Shown: positions 38,685 to 46,030 of the stretch, piece after piece | How the letters are laid out: each line of letters begins with the position of its first letter | How positions within the stretch are numbered: the first letter of the stretch is position 1 | Source: Phormidium ambiguum IAM M-71 | Lineage (GTDB): Bacteria; Cyanobacteriota; Cyanobacteriia; Cyanobacteriales; Aerosakkonemataceae | Length of the DNA stretch: 64,000 nt | Direction of reading: 5' to 3' | Assembly (NCBI RefSeq): GCF_001904725.1 | Contig: NZ_MRCE01000026.1 | Coordinates: 22,034 to 86,033, forward strand | The notes under the pieces: generated by a model | Told to the model about the DNA's origin: nothing | Database searches by the model: none | The model's input: only the letters and a program-made list of their open reading frames with translations | Made by a program: the position numbers and the translations under genes

Positions 38685-38935
38685 TTTTTCGACAAATTAC
38701 CGTCCGTTTGAGCGTCAAAAACTATCTCGAAAGAGGCATTTTTAACTAATTGTTTTAACACCTGTAAATGAGCGATCGCATCATTTCGTCGCCGAAACCG
38801 AGCCACAATTAAATGTTGAGCATTAGGAAGTCGGCGCAGAATACACCAAGGAGACAATCGTTCAGAATAAGGCATAACCATCACCTCAAAATGACAGGAA
38901 ATCTTGTCTGTTATTAGACTAATTGAGCCAACCAT
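38681..38935 (-). CDS. Small conserved-looking protein of unknown function
   Basis: An 84-residue frame; an inner start at MPYSERLSPWCILRR would give a 64-residue protein. The core SPWCILRRLPNAQHLIVARF is followed by RRRNDAIAHLQVLKQLV, an alternating strand-helix pattern. The stop is inside the solitary CRISPR repeat. It is in the same direction as the RT-Cas1 cassette. I do not recognise the family. Confidence 0.5.
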   Translation of the reverse strand: MVGSISLITDKISCHFEVMVMPYSERLSPWCILRRLPNAQHLIVARFRRRNDAIAHLQVLKQLVKNASFEIVFDAQTDGNLSKK

Positions 38936-38984
38936 AATTAAAAAAGGTCATGGTGATATTGACAACACAATAAATTTGTGATTA

Positions 38985-39293
38985 TCACTCTTTATCCGGG
39001 TGGAAAGAACATAATAAAATTCGCAAATCTGGAGGAATTTCTTCAAAATGCTCCAACAAAAAATCCATTAATGCTAGATGACGTAAATCTGTGGGAGTTG
39101 GATAACGGCGATCGGTCCCTCGTTTAAACCAGCGACGTACCGTAGAACTAGAACGACAACAAATCATCGCTATTTGTTCATAAGTCACCTCCCATTTGTG
39201 ATAAAATTGTTTTGGACTCATGCCTAACTGACAATGGCTATAAACTTGAATCAAACTTAATTCCCGTTGCTGCAAAGTTCGAGGTTGTTTCAT
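38985..39293 (-). CDS. Small helix-turn-helix protein
   Basis: A 102-residue protein with a helix-turn-helix-like core: VTYEQIAMICCRSSSTVRRW followed by a basic FKRGTDRRYPTP segment and a helical C-terminus (LALMDFLLEHFEEIPPDLR). It probably binds DNA. It lies in the minus-strand run of small genes after cas2 and is the most obvious candidate to read the paired sites before the two cas1 units, but nothing in the sequence proves that. Confidence 0.6.
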   Translation of the reverse strand: MKQPRTLQQRELSLIQVYSHCQLGMSPKQFYHKWEVTYEQIAMICCRSSSTVRRWFKRGTDRRYPTPTDLRHLALMDFLLEHFEEIPPDLRILLCSFHPDKE

Positions 39294-39518
39294 ATTACAA
39301 GTTGGGAAATTTTTCAGAGTGATAGGAATGCGTTATTCTTTAGTCCGCATAGGCGGACTTTGTTTGTGTAGACGCGGTTTCAACCGCCGAGTCTTATCTA
39401 TGACAGGAATGGTTGAAAAGGGCGGGTTTTGAACAAAAATTATCTGTGAAATGCCTAATTTCTTGGCTAAACCCGCCCCTACAGCTGTAATTACCTGTGT
39501 AAATTCTGTTTGAATTTA
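39294..39518. repeat. Gap with dispersed double-hairpin repeat (copy 2) and a hairpin
   Basis: 39341-39390 is the second copy of the TAGTCCGC element (see 7139). Further right GGGCGGGTTT and AAACCCGCCC near 39420-39477 form a wide inverted repeat. There is no gene. Confidence 0.55.
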
Positions 39519-39809
39519 TCATTTTGGTAAACGATCTAAATCCTCTTCCCAAGCTGTATCAATTTGACACCAACTGGCACTTTCAGAGTTAACATCCAGC
39601 CACAAAATGTAACACCATTGCCATTGGCGGGAATGAGGAGCATAGTTGTAAAATCTGCCTATTACCACCCCGAAATCTGCATCGCTTTCTGTTTCACACC
39701 AACGTAAGCGATCGCCTTCTGCAAACCGAGGTGGCTGTGCTTCACTTATATTTGGTATTTGATCCTCGACTTCTTGGAGAGGTAGGGGATCTGAAGATAA
39801 ATTGAGCAT
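39519..39809 (-). CDS. Hypothetical protein, tryptophan-rich
   Basis: A 96-residue acidic protein with a Trp-rich second half (RLRWCETESDADFGVVIGRF, WQWCYILWLD, ASWCQIDTAWEEDL) that reads as a small beta-barrel. It starts 60 bases after the RelE-like gene ends, in the same direction. It could be a partner of the toxin, but I do not recognise an antitoxin fold. Confidence 0.5.
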   Translation of the reverse strand: MLNLSSDPLPLQEVEDQIPNISEAQPPRFAEGDRLRWCETESDADFGVVIGRFYNYAPHSRQWQWCYILWLDVNSESASWCQIDTAWEEDLDRLPK

Positions 39810-39869
39810 CTACTTTACTCCTTTTTAACTAAAGAAATATCAGCATCAGCACTAAAGCAAAGCAAATAA

Positions 39870-40139
39870 TTAATGAGAATCGATCGCTATTACCAGAATC
39901 GTTTTTTCTCCTTGGTATTCCCAGTAAAATCGCAAAGCCATTGAAGCAGAAGAACTCCAAGTTTCAGTATTTTTGCATTTATAACGGTGGGTTCTTAAAC
40001 TTCGGTAACTTGGCCCTTCTCCGCTCATTAATTGAAATGCTTTATCGTATTGTTTCTGTACTGGGAGAGGAAGTTGTTTGAGTTCTTTGCTTACTTTAGC
40101 GGTGAAAACAAGGCGAAATTTTACAGGTTGATGTGGCAT
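39870..40139 (-). CDS. RelE/ParE-like toxin
   Basis: An 89-residue basic protein with the RelE-type order: strand FRLVFTAKVSKELKQLP, helical PVQKQYDKAFQLM, then RSLRTHRYKCK, MALRFYWEY and TILVIAIDSH strands. The family cuts mRNA on the ribosome (RelE) or inhibits gyrase (ParE). It sits between cas2 and small genes of unknown type on the same strand. No canonical antitoxin gene is next to it, so either the neighbour at 39519 is an unusual antitoxin or the module is broken. Confidence 0.65.
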   Translation of the reverse strand: MPHQPVKFRLVFTAKVSKELKQLPLPVQKQYDKAFQLMSGEGPSYRSLRTHRYKCKNTETWSSSASMALRFYWEYQGEKTILVIAIDSH

Positions 40140-40158
40140 AAAATTTGTTCCACATCTG

Positions 40159-40186
40159 GTAGAGACGTTATATATAACGTCTCTAC
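40159..40186. repeat. 28-bp perfect palindrome, GTAGAGACGTT family (copy 1)
   Basis: GTAGAGACGTTATA and its complement form a perfect palindrome upstream of the toxin gene and just after cas2. A second member is at 42056-42083. It is probably a dispersed palindromic repeat and may work as a terminator for cas2. Confidence 0.65.
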
Positions 40187-40209
40187 ATTAGGAAAATGGT
40201 TAATGTTTA

Positions 40210-40491
40210 CTAAACAATGAAAGCGGCATCATCGACGACAAATTCTGGTTGAGTTCCCAATACCAAAACTTTGTCTCGACAGTGAGCAGATAAAGGATAA
40301 AATCGGATTTGGTCTTCTCGTTTATTTAACAGTTTCATCAACCGTTTTTGCAAACCTTCCTGTTGTTTTTCATCCAATACACACTCAAAAACTGACTTTT
40401 GCACTCGCAAACCGTAAGCTTCCAGTAATTTAGCTACTTTGGTACGGCGGCGATCACTTACAATGTCGTAACAGATGAGGTAAAACATCAA
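40210..40491 (-). CDS. cas2: Cas2 (RT-type adaptation cassette)
   Basis: A 93-residue Cas2 with FYLICYDIVSDRRR (Asp in YD), LLEAYGLRVQKSVFEC and IRFYPLSAHC. It is clearly different from the two module Cas2 proteins, which are alike. It starts three bases after the divergent Cas1 at 40495 ends. It is the only cas2 near RT-Cas1, so it is the likely partner of that enzyme. Confidence 0.95.
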   Translation of the reverse strand: MMFYLICYDIVSDRRRTKVAKLLEAYGLRVQKSVFECVLDEKQQEGLQKRLMKLLNKREDQIRFYPLSAHCRDKVLVLGTQPEFVVDDAAFIV

Positions 40492-40494
40492 AGA

Positions 40495-41565
40495 TTACCG
40501 CTTCACTAAATAAAGCTGTTTAGTTTCCGGCTTTTCGGTTGATTGCACATTAGCTGGAACTGAGTCAACTTGTAACAGCAAAGGACGATAGCGATCGCTA
40601 TTTCCCAGCAAAAAATTGATATATTCTTTGATTTGTAATTGCAAGCAGTGGCGATAACTTACCGTTCCGGCGTAGGGGTGAACAATTTGGGTTTGCAATT
40701 GATTTTCCCAATGTTGAAAAAATACCTTTAATATCCCTGGATGCAAAGATACTTCGTTGGGTTTTTCCGTTGGGAGAAAATCACTGGGAGTAATAATTTC
40801 TGAAATTGCTAAAAAAGCGACTAATTCATCAATTATTGGGGCGCGAAATTCTGCCATTAAGTCACAAGCTAAGGGCGATTGATGGCGAGAATTAGTGTAA
40901 AGATTTCCCCAGTCGGGATGCAAACCTAATTCTTCTAAGAACATTTCAATGATTTGGTGTAGCAGCGTGTAACCCAAGTTCAGCAAGCAATTAATTCCAT
41001 CAGTGGGAGGTTGTTTTCTGCGACCTTTGCAATGAAATCCTTTGGGCAATAATGAGGCTAATGCCGGATAATAAAAACTAGCGGCAATTGCTACATACTC
41101 CCGCATTTCTTCTAGGGAATTAGCCATTGCTAGGTCATCAATTAACAGCAAGAGAAATTCCGAGGCGATTTGAAGAATTGGCGTAAATTTACTGTTCTGT
41201 AAGCGTTGCAAAACGATGTAGCAGTTGTGTAGTTTGGCGCGAATGATACTTTCAGCAATTGCCAGGACAAATTCGTTGTCTAAGGAGCGTCGTTTTTGGT
41301 ATTTTAAGCATAAAGGTTGCCGTTTGTGAGAGTGTTGCAATCGTCCTAAGTCTTCTCCTCGATCGCCAATAAATAAAATGGGAATCTTCCGAAATGTAGC
41401 TAAAGATGCCGCTTCACGGGATAGGTAACAGCGACCCCAAAGGATGATTTGACTGACGTTGTTAATCAGAAATTTTTGCCGCACTTCTTGGCGATCGCAC
41501 AGAAGTAAATAAGGTGATTTGACTTTGACTTTGATTTGGGTTTCAGTGATGTAAATTGTTGACAT
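40495..41565 (-). CDS. cas1: Cas1 homologue lacking two catalytic residues
   Basis: A 356-residue Cas1-fold protein. Gapless comparison with the Cas1 half of RT-Cas1 shows the catalytic Glu replaced by Val158 (REYVAIAASFYY versus RGYEGKGANFHF) and the catalytic His replaced by Tyr223 (GNLYTN versus GNLHVP). Asp235 in CDLMAEFRAP remains. Two of three metal ligands are therefore missing and integrase activity is unlikely. The fold and the cas1-cas2 spacing are intact, so it may be a structural partner in a mixed Cas1 complex with RT-Cas1. Two operator-like sites lie 200 bases upstream. Confidence 0.85.
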   Translation of the reverse strand: MSTIYITETQIKVKVKSPYLLLCDRQEVRQKFLINNVSQIILWGRCYLSREAASLATFRKIPILFIGDRGEDLGRLQHSHKRQPLCLKYQKRRSLDNEFVLAIAESIIRAKLHNCYIVLQRLQNSKFTPILQIASEFLLLLIDDLAMANSLEEMREYVAIAASFYYPALASLLPKGFHCKGRRKQPPTDGINCLLNLGYTLLHQIIEMFLEELGLHPDWGNLYTNSRHQSPLACDLMAEFRAPIIDELVAFLAISEIITPSDFLPTEKPNEVSLHPGILKVFFQHWENQLQTQIVHPYAGTVSYRHCLQLQIKEYINFLLGNSDRYRPLLLQVDSVPANVQSTEKPETKQLYLVKR

Positions 41566-41649
41566 AGTTTGTTTTCAGTTGTAAGGAATTTACCAGAAAC
41601 AACCAAAATTTTTCGCTCGAAATTATCCTAAATCCGTGTTAAAACTCTT

Positions 41650-41698
41650 CAGTCCGCGTAGGGGGACTTTGTTTGTGTAGACGCGGTTTCAACCGCCA
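41650..41698. repeat. Dispersed double-hairpin repeat (copy 3 of 3)
   Basis: Third copy of the TAGTCCGCG element with TTTGTGTAGACGCGG; the first hairpin has one G change (AGGGGGACTT) compared with the copy at 7139. Confidence 0.6.
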
Positions 41699-41765
41699 AC
41701 TCGGATTTAGTATTAGCTTAATCTTTTTGGTTGATTTACCTGATATTTCTATGTTCTCAGTGGGG

Positions 41766-41819
41766 TATATAACTTTGTGTATGACTAAATAATGCAGCTA
41801 TATAACTTTGTATATAAGT
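41766..41819 (-). promoter_or_regulatory. Paired 21-bp operator-like sites before cas1
   Basis: Two sites, 41766-41786 and 41799-41819, fit the consensus TATATAASTWTGTRTATRAS plus a final T. Their starts are 33 bp apart, three DNA turns. The same pair at the same spacing lies before RT-cas1 (45902-45955). This looks like a binding site for a regulator acting as a dimer of dimers, or an A/T-rich tandem promoter. Confidence 0.65.
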
Positions 41820-42055
41820 TGCAAATTTATTGGGGAAATGCGTTGGCGTAGCCTGCGCGTAGCGCGTATCGCTCTTTTTCTTTGTTGGGCGATCGTAAAA
41901 TCTGATTTGTAGGGTATGTTATGCACGGGCAATAAATTCAGTATTTCAACCCATAAGTAAATTCCCGTGCATAACGCACCTTTCCCTATTTTGTAAAATT
42001 TGTGAACATTTTTCCCCATTAATATCATGTCCGATCGAATACCCATACTGTAACT

Positions 42056-42083
42056 GTAGAGACGTTGTATACAACGTCTCTAC
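42056..42083. repeat. 28-bp perfect palindrome, GTAGAGACGTT family (copy 2)
   Basis: GTAGAGACGTTGTA followed by its reverse complement, with the same outer 11 bases as the copy at 40159-40186. It is a dispersed element. Confidence 0.65.
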
Positions 42084-42130
42084 AGGGTTTCGGATAAAGC
42101 ATATTATGGTTAATTAATTGGACATAATAT

Positions 42131-42277
42131 AAGGTGCATCAGAAGCTAAAAACCTAATATTGTTGATCGAATTTATACTCTGACGCACCCTACAAAAATT
42201 GCCAAGACTAAATATGATAGAATGGTGCGTTACGTTAGCACTTTTCTTGAATGCCGCAGGCTATACGCACCCTACAA
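42131..42277. repeat. Paired MITE-like dispersed repeats (second location)
   Basis: The same two elements in the same order as at 6907-7061: CTCTGACGCACCCTAC, then GGTGCGTTACGTTAGCAC to GCTATACGCACCCTAC. The insertion sequence starts 13 bases further on. Confidence 0.6.
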
Positions 42278-42290
42278 TTTACTTAATCAT

Positions 42291-43819
42291 AGCCCCTCCC
42301 CGTAGACGGGGCTACGGTGTACACACAAGTCGAAGTAAAGTAATAAGGGAAGGAGTTGAGGGGAGTAAAAGTTAGTGGAAAATCCAATCAGAATACACGC
42401 TCAAGCAGTTGGGGGAAAAGCATTTGGAGACCCGCGACTCTCTAAAAGGGGGCAGCATTGTACGAAGCTGTGGCAAAACATCAATCAGTGAGCATTCGAC
42501 AAATAAGTAAAAATAGAGCCGAACAAGTGGGATATTATCGGTTTTTAGAGAATCAGAATGTGACAATAGCGGAATTAGTGCGAAGCCTATCAGACCACTG
42601 CGTATCTCATGTAGAAGGAAAGCATATATTAGCGATCAGTGATACAAGCGAAATTAACTTGCAGTCTCATGTAGGCAGGTTGAAAGCCTGGGATGCGGGT
42701 GTAGTAGGAAACAACACAGATGTAGGGTTTTACATTCATCCGACACTAGTATTAGATGCAGAAGATGGATTTCCCTTGGGGATAAGTACAGTACAACTGT
42801 GGACTAGAGATGTCAACCATCAAGATAAGCATCAACGCAATTACAGCCAATTGCCCATAGAGGAGAAAGAATCATACAAATGGTTGCGTTCAGCTGATGA
42901 AACGCAACGGTGCATCAGTGTTGGGGAAGCCAAAATGATCACTCATATCGGCGACCGAGAAAGCGATATATATGAAGAATTTGTGACTGTACCAAATCGA
43001 TACAATCATCTATTGGTCAGAGTCAGTCAAAACCGCCGTCTGGTGGGAAAAACTCAATCGCTGTATACATATTTGAATCAACAACCATCTGAGGGTACTT
43101 ATACTGTTGATGTGCCTGCTGACTCCCGGATTGGTAGAACTGCAAGAGAAGCGTTGCTGATGGTTCGCCGTGCAGTCGTGAACATTCAACGTCCAGATAA
43201 ATTGAATTGTTCCGACTATCCCCAGAGTGTTCAACTTTACGCACTCGAAGCCATTGAAGTCAATCCACCCACAGGACAACAACCGATTCATTGGCGATTA
43301 CTGACAACTCATCGGCTGGTCTGTCTGGAACAAGCACTGCAAGTGATTCGATGGTACACATGGCGATGGCAAATTGAACAACTGTTTGCCACCCTCAAAA
43401 AAGCTGGGTTAAATATCGAAGCTACCCAGTTAGAATCAGTTACCGCCATTCAACGACTGACTGTATTAGCTTTGTCTGTCTCCGTGCGAATTTTACAACT
43501 GATTCAGGGACGGGATCTTCCTGATTTACCTGCAAATCTTGCTTTTTCTCATCAGCAACAGCAATGCTTATCTACTCTTGCACCTACTTTAGACGGGAAA
43601 ACTCTACTTCAACAAAATCCTTATTCTCCTTCCTCTGTTGCTTGGGCGACTTGGATTATTGCTCGACTTGGAGGTTGGTCTGGTTACCAGTCTCAAAGAC
43701 CTCCCGGTATTACTACTTTAGTTCGCGGGCTTGAGCAGTTTGAATCCACCTTTTTTGGCTGGCAACTCGCTTTGGATCTACTTGTGTGTACACCGTAGCC
43801 CCGTAGACGGGGAGGGGTT
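42291..43819 (+). mobile_element. IS4-family insertion sequence
   Basis: About 1.5 kb bounded by 40-bp inverted ends. The left end is 42291-42330 (CCCCTCCCCGTAGACGGGG, then CTACGGTGTACACACAAGT). The right end, about 43780-43819, is its reverse complement with three mismatches. The transposase lies between. No clear target duplication could be read. The element separates RT-cas1 from the inactive cas1 and cas2, so the adaptation cassette may once have been contiguous. Confidence 0.8.
42375..43798 (+). CDS. IS4-family transposase with an N-terminal frameshift
   Basis: A DDE transposase. From TTG 42458 the frame has SDTSEIN (Asp62), HIGDRESD (Asp166) and the C-terminal YTWRWQIEQLFATLK, the Y-R-E-K signature of IS4. 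The family's N-terminal motif GDPRLSKR lies upstream in another frame starting at GTG 42375 (VENPIRIHAQAV), and the two join by a -1 shift at an A4G5 run (42444-42452). Either the gene is broken by a homopolymer slip or it uses programmed frameshifting to make the full protein. The stop codon lies in the right inverted repeat. Confidence 0.75.
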
Positions 43820-43839
43820 TGGGGTGGGGTTCCCCAATA

Positions 43840-45849
43840 CTACTTACTCCAAGTCATCGGTCGATAAACCTCCACATCTCCCACCAAACAAGCGATATAC
43901 TCCCGCACTTGCAATTCCAAACACCGCCTGTATGTCGCCTTATAACCAGTATTGGGATGCAGCACTTCTGTTTGCAATTTTTCTTCCCAATGTTTGAGGA
44001 ACTTTTTCAGCGCATCCGGCAACAAATATACGCCTCCTTGAAAGTCTGGTGGGGTAAAATCTTCTGGTGTCAGAATCTTGGAATTCACCACATATACCAC
44101 CAAAGAATCAACAATTAAAGCCCGAAATTCCTCCATTAAGTCTGATACTAAAGCTGGGTGATTGTCGCGGGGCACGTGCAAATTGCCAAAGTGCGTATGC
44201 AAACCCACAGCTTGAATAAATGAGTTGACATTCTGACTTAATAAAGTATATCCCAAACTCAACAAACTGTTTACTGGGTCAGTTGGTGGGCGTTTAGTGC
44301 GCTTTTCAAAAGCGAAAGTTTCATTAAACAATTTTCCCAATGCTTGAAAGTGGAAGTTCGCCCCTTTTCCTTCATATCCGCGTAGCGCATCCATTGAATC
44401 AGCATCGGGTAATTTTTCCATCAACATCGACAGAGAATCAATGGCTTTTTCCACTTCTGCTAACTTGCGCCGCTGATTTAAGCGCAGGAGTAACACCCGC
44501 GAATTATGCAATTTGGCGCGAACAATTGCTTCCGCATTTTGGCGGACAAATTGGGAATTTTGAGCGCAAATTACCTGCTGTGATAAATACTCCACTTTGG
44601 CAACTCCTTCGGTTTCTAATCGTCCAAAGTAGCGTCCTTTTTGGGAAAGGTACATAATCGGAATTCGTCGCCGCAATGCTAAACTCACTGCACCATGAGA
44701 GAGATTGCAACAACCAAATAATACAATGTGACTGACTCGATTTACAGGTACTTTTATCCGTAATTCTCGTTGATAAAATACCTGAAATTGTTGATGATGG
44801 ACGTTGATGTAAGCACCTTGGTCTGTGACATATAATGTTGTCATTTGTTCCTGCCAATATTGAGCGAGACTTGACTTTATTAGCGGAGGTTTGACTAAAG
44901 CACAACCTTTTGGCGGTCGAGAAATTAGCTTTGCCGGACGCACTTTGCGGCGAAAATAAGGCATTCCCGAATCAGAAATTACCCATTCTCCTGCTTTGGT
45001 TTCCGGTGGCGGTGGGGGATAAACTTTTCCTTGGAAAAACCGATATCCCAGAAAGATAAATTCATCATCTGGTGAGTAAATATGAGTTTTTTCTGGTTTT
45101 AGTTTTAAGTACAGTTCCCCTAACCAATTAATGACTTGTGACAGGATGCGATTAGCTTCGATAAAGCTGTGACAAGCAATGGCAAAGTCATCGCCGTAGC
45201 GGACTAAGTTAAGTCCTGCTTGCAAACAGCGGCGGTCAAATTCAGTTAAATAAAGGTTAGCTAATGCACCGGAAAGCGTTGCGCCTTGCAAGACTCCTTT
45301 CCCAGGATTGAGGCGTTTTCCTTTGACCACAATCCCGGATTTCAGTTGTTGTTCTAGCAATTGCAGCAGCATAGTTTCTATCTGCAATTGTTCTATTTGG
45401 GTTAGCAGTAATGCCCAACAAATATTATCAAAGAACTGCATGATGTCAGCTTTGATTATCCAACAGGGTTGAAATTGGTAATAGGAGTACAAATGTTGTA
45501 CCGCCATTTGAATATTTCGCCCCGGTCGATAAGCATAACTGCAATCCAGAAATGTATTTTCTAGGGGAAAATACATTTCTTCTAGTAGCATTCGCTGAAT
45601 AATGCGGTCTGCTACAATCGGTATTCCAATTAAGCGAAATCCTCCATCTTTTTTTGGTAAGTAAAATCCTAATGCTGGACTAGCATTGTAGTTTTCTTGG
45701 TGCAGTTGGTGTTGGATTTTAGTTAATTGGAGGTCTCCAAGGGTGGCAAACCAATCAACTGTAATTCCATCAATTCCTGCTGATTTTGTTCCCAAGCGCA
45801 CTTGTCCCCAAGCTGCTTTGAGTTGTTCTAGGGTTATTAGAAATTCCAT
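43840..45849 (-). CDS. Reverse transcriptase-Cas1 fusion
   Basis: A 669-residue fusion. Residues 1-330 are a group II intron-type reverse transcriptase: KADIMQFFD with Asp135, PGKGVLQGATLSG and the RYGDDF active site (Tyr218-Asp221). From Met336 (MTTLYVTDQGAYI) there is a complete Cas1 with Glu493 (GYEGKGANFHF), His558 (GNLHVP) and Asp570 (SDLMEEFRA). RT-Cas1 enzymes can take spacers from RNA. No Cas6 domain precedes the RT, unlike some related fusions. Two operator-like sites lie 52-106 bases upstream. It is followed on its strand by the insertion sequence, the inactive Cas1 and cas2. Confidence 0.95.
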   Translation of the reverse strand: MEFLITLEQLKAAWGQVRLGTKSAGIDGITVDWFATLGDLQLTKIQHQLHQENYNASPALGFYLPKKDGGFRLIGIPIVADRIIQRMLLEEMYFPLENTFLDCSYAYRPGRNIQMAVQHLYSYYQFQPCWIIKADIMQFFDNICWALLLTQIEQLQIETMLLQLLEQQLKSGIVVKGKRLNPGKGVLQGATLSGALANLYLTEFDRRCLQAGLNLVRYGDDFAIACHSFIEANRILSQVINWLGELYLKLKPEKTHIYSPDDEFIFLGYRFFQGKVYPPPPPETKAGEWVISDSGMPYFRRKVRPAKLISRPPKGCALVKPPLIKSSLAQYWQEQMTTLYVTDQGAYINVHHQQFQVFYQRELRIKVPVNRVSHIVLFGCCNLSHGAVSLALRRRIPIMYLSQKGRYFGRLETEGVAKVEYLSQQVICAQNSQFVRQNAEAIVRAKLHNSRVLLLRLNQRRKLAEVEKAIDSLSMLMEKLPDADSMDALRGYEGKGANFHFQALGKLFNETFAFEKRTKRPPTDPVNSLLSLGYTLLSQNVNSFIQAVGLHTHFGNLHVPRDNHPALVSDLMEEFRALIVDSLVVYVVNSKILTPEDFTPPDFQGGVYLLPDALKKFLKHWEEKLQTEVLHPNTGYKATYRRCLELQVREYIACLVGDVEVYRPMTWSK

Positions 45850-45901
45850 TGACCCTCTTTTGTTGGGGAATTTTCCCTACTCTTTTATGATTGCTGAGGG
45901 G

Positions 45902-45955
45902 TATATAAGTATGTATATGACTTGGGGAATTTTATATATAAGTTTGTATATAAGT
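45902..45955 (-). promoter_or_regulatory. Paired 21-bp operator-like sites before RT-cas1
   Basis: Sites at 45902-45922 and 45935-45955 match those before the inactive cas1, with the same 33-bp step. The nearer site ends 52 bases from the RT-cas1 ATG. GGGG precedes the first site and GTTGC follows the second in both places, so the conserved unit is about 60 bp. Confidence 0.65.
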
Positions 45956-45991
45956 TGCTGATTTTTGATTGAAAAGAATATTTATATTTAC

Positions 45992-46030
45992 AAAAATAGA
46001 GGTCAATTTTATTTCTTGACCTCTATTTTT
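45992..46030. terminator. 15-bp hairpin at the distal end of array 4
   Basis: AAAAATAGAGGTCAA (45992-46006) and TTGACCTCTATTTTT (46016-46030) are perfect inverted arms with a 9-base loop. On the minus strand it follows the last repeat and ends in a T-run, a good intrinsic terminator for the array 4 transcript before the RT-cas1 promoter. Confidence 0.8.

Larger units (their letters stand above)
41566..42290. other. Repeat-rich gap upstream of the inactive cas1
   Basis: A 725-bp non-coding gap. It holds the third double-hairpin repeat (41650-41698), the paired 21-bp sites (41766-41819), a GCGTAGCCTGCGCGTAGCGC element near 41845, an inverted pair GTTATGCACGGG/CCCGTGCATAAC around 41910-41980, a 28-bp palindrome (42056-42083) and the MITE-like pair (42131-42277). 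No credible gene is present. Confidence 0.7.

Noticed and set aside
39519..39809. Antitoxin of the RelE-like gene
   Set aside because: No DNA-binding or disordered toxin-wrapping pattern is seen; it remains hypothetical.
42375..43798. Retron or second RT near the IS element
   Set aside because: The only reverse transcriptase motif (YGDD) is in RT-Cas1; the IS gene has DDE and YREK transposase motifs.
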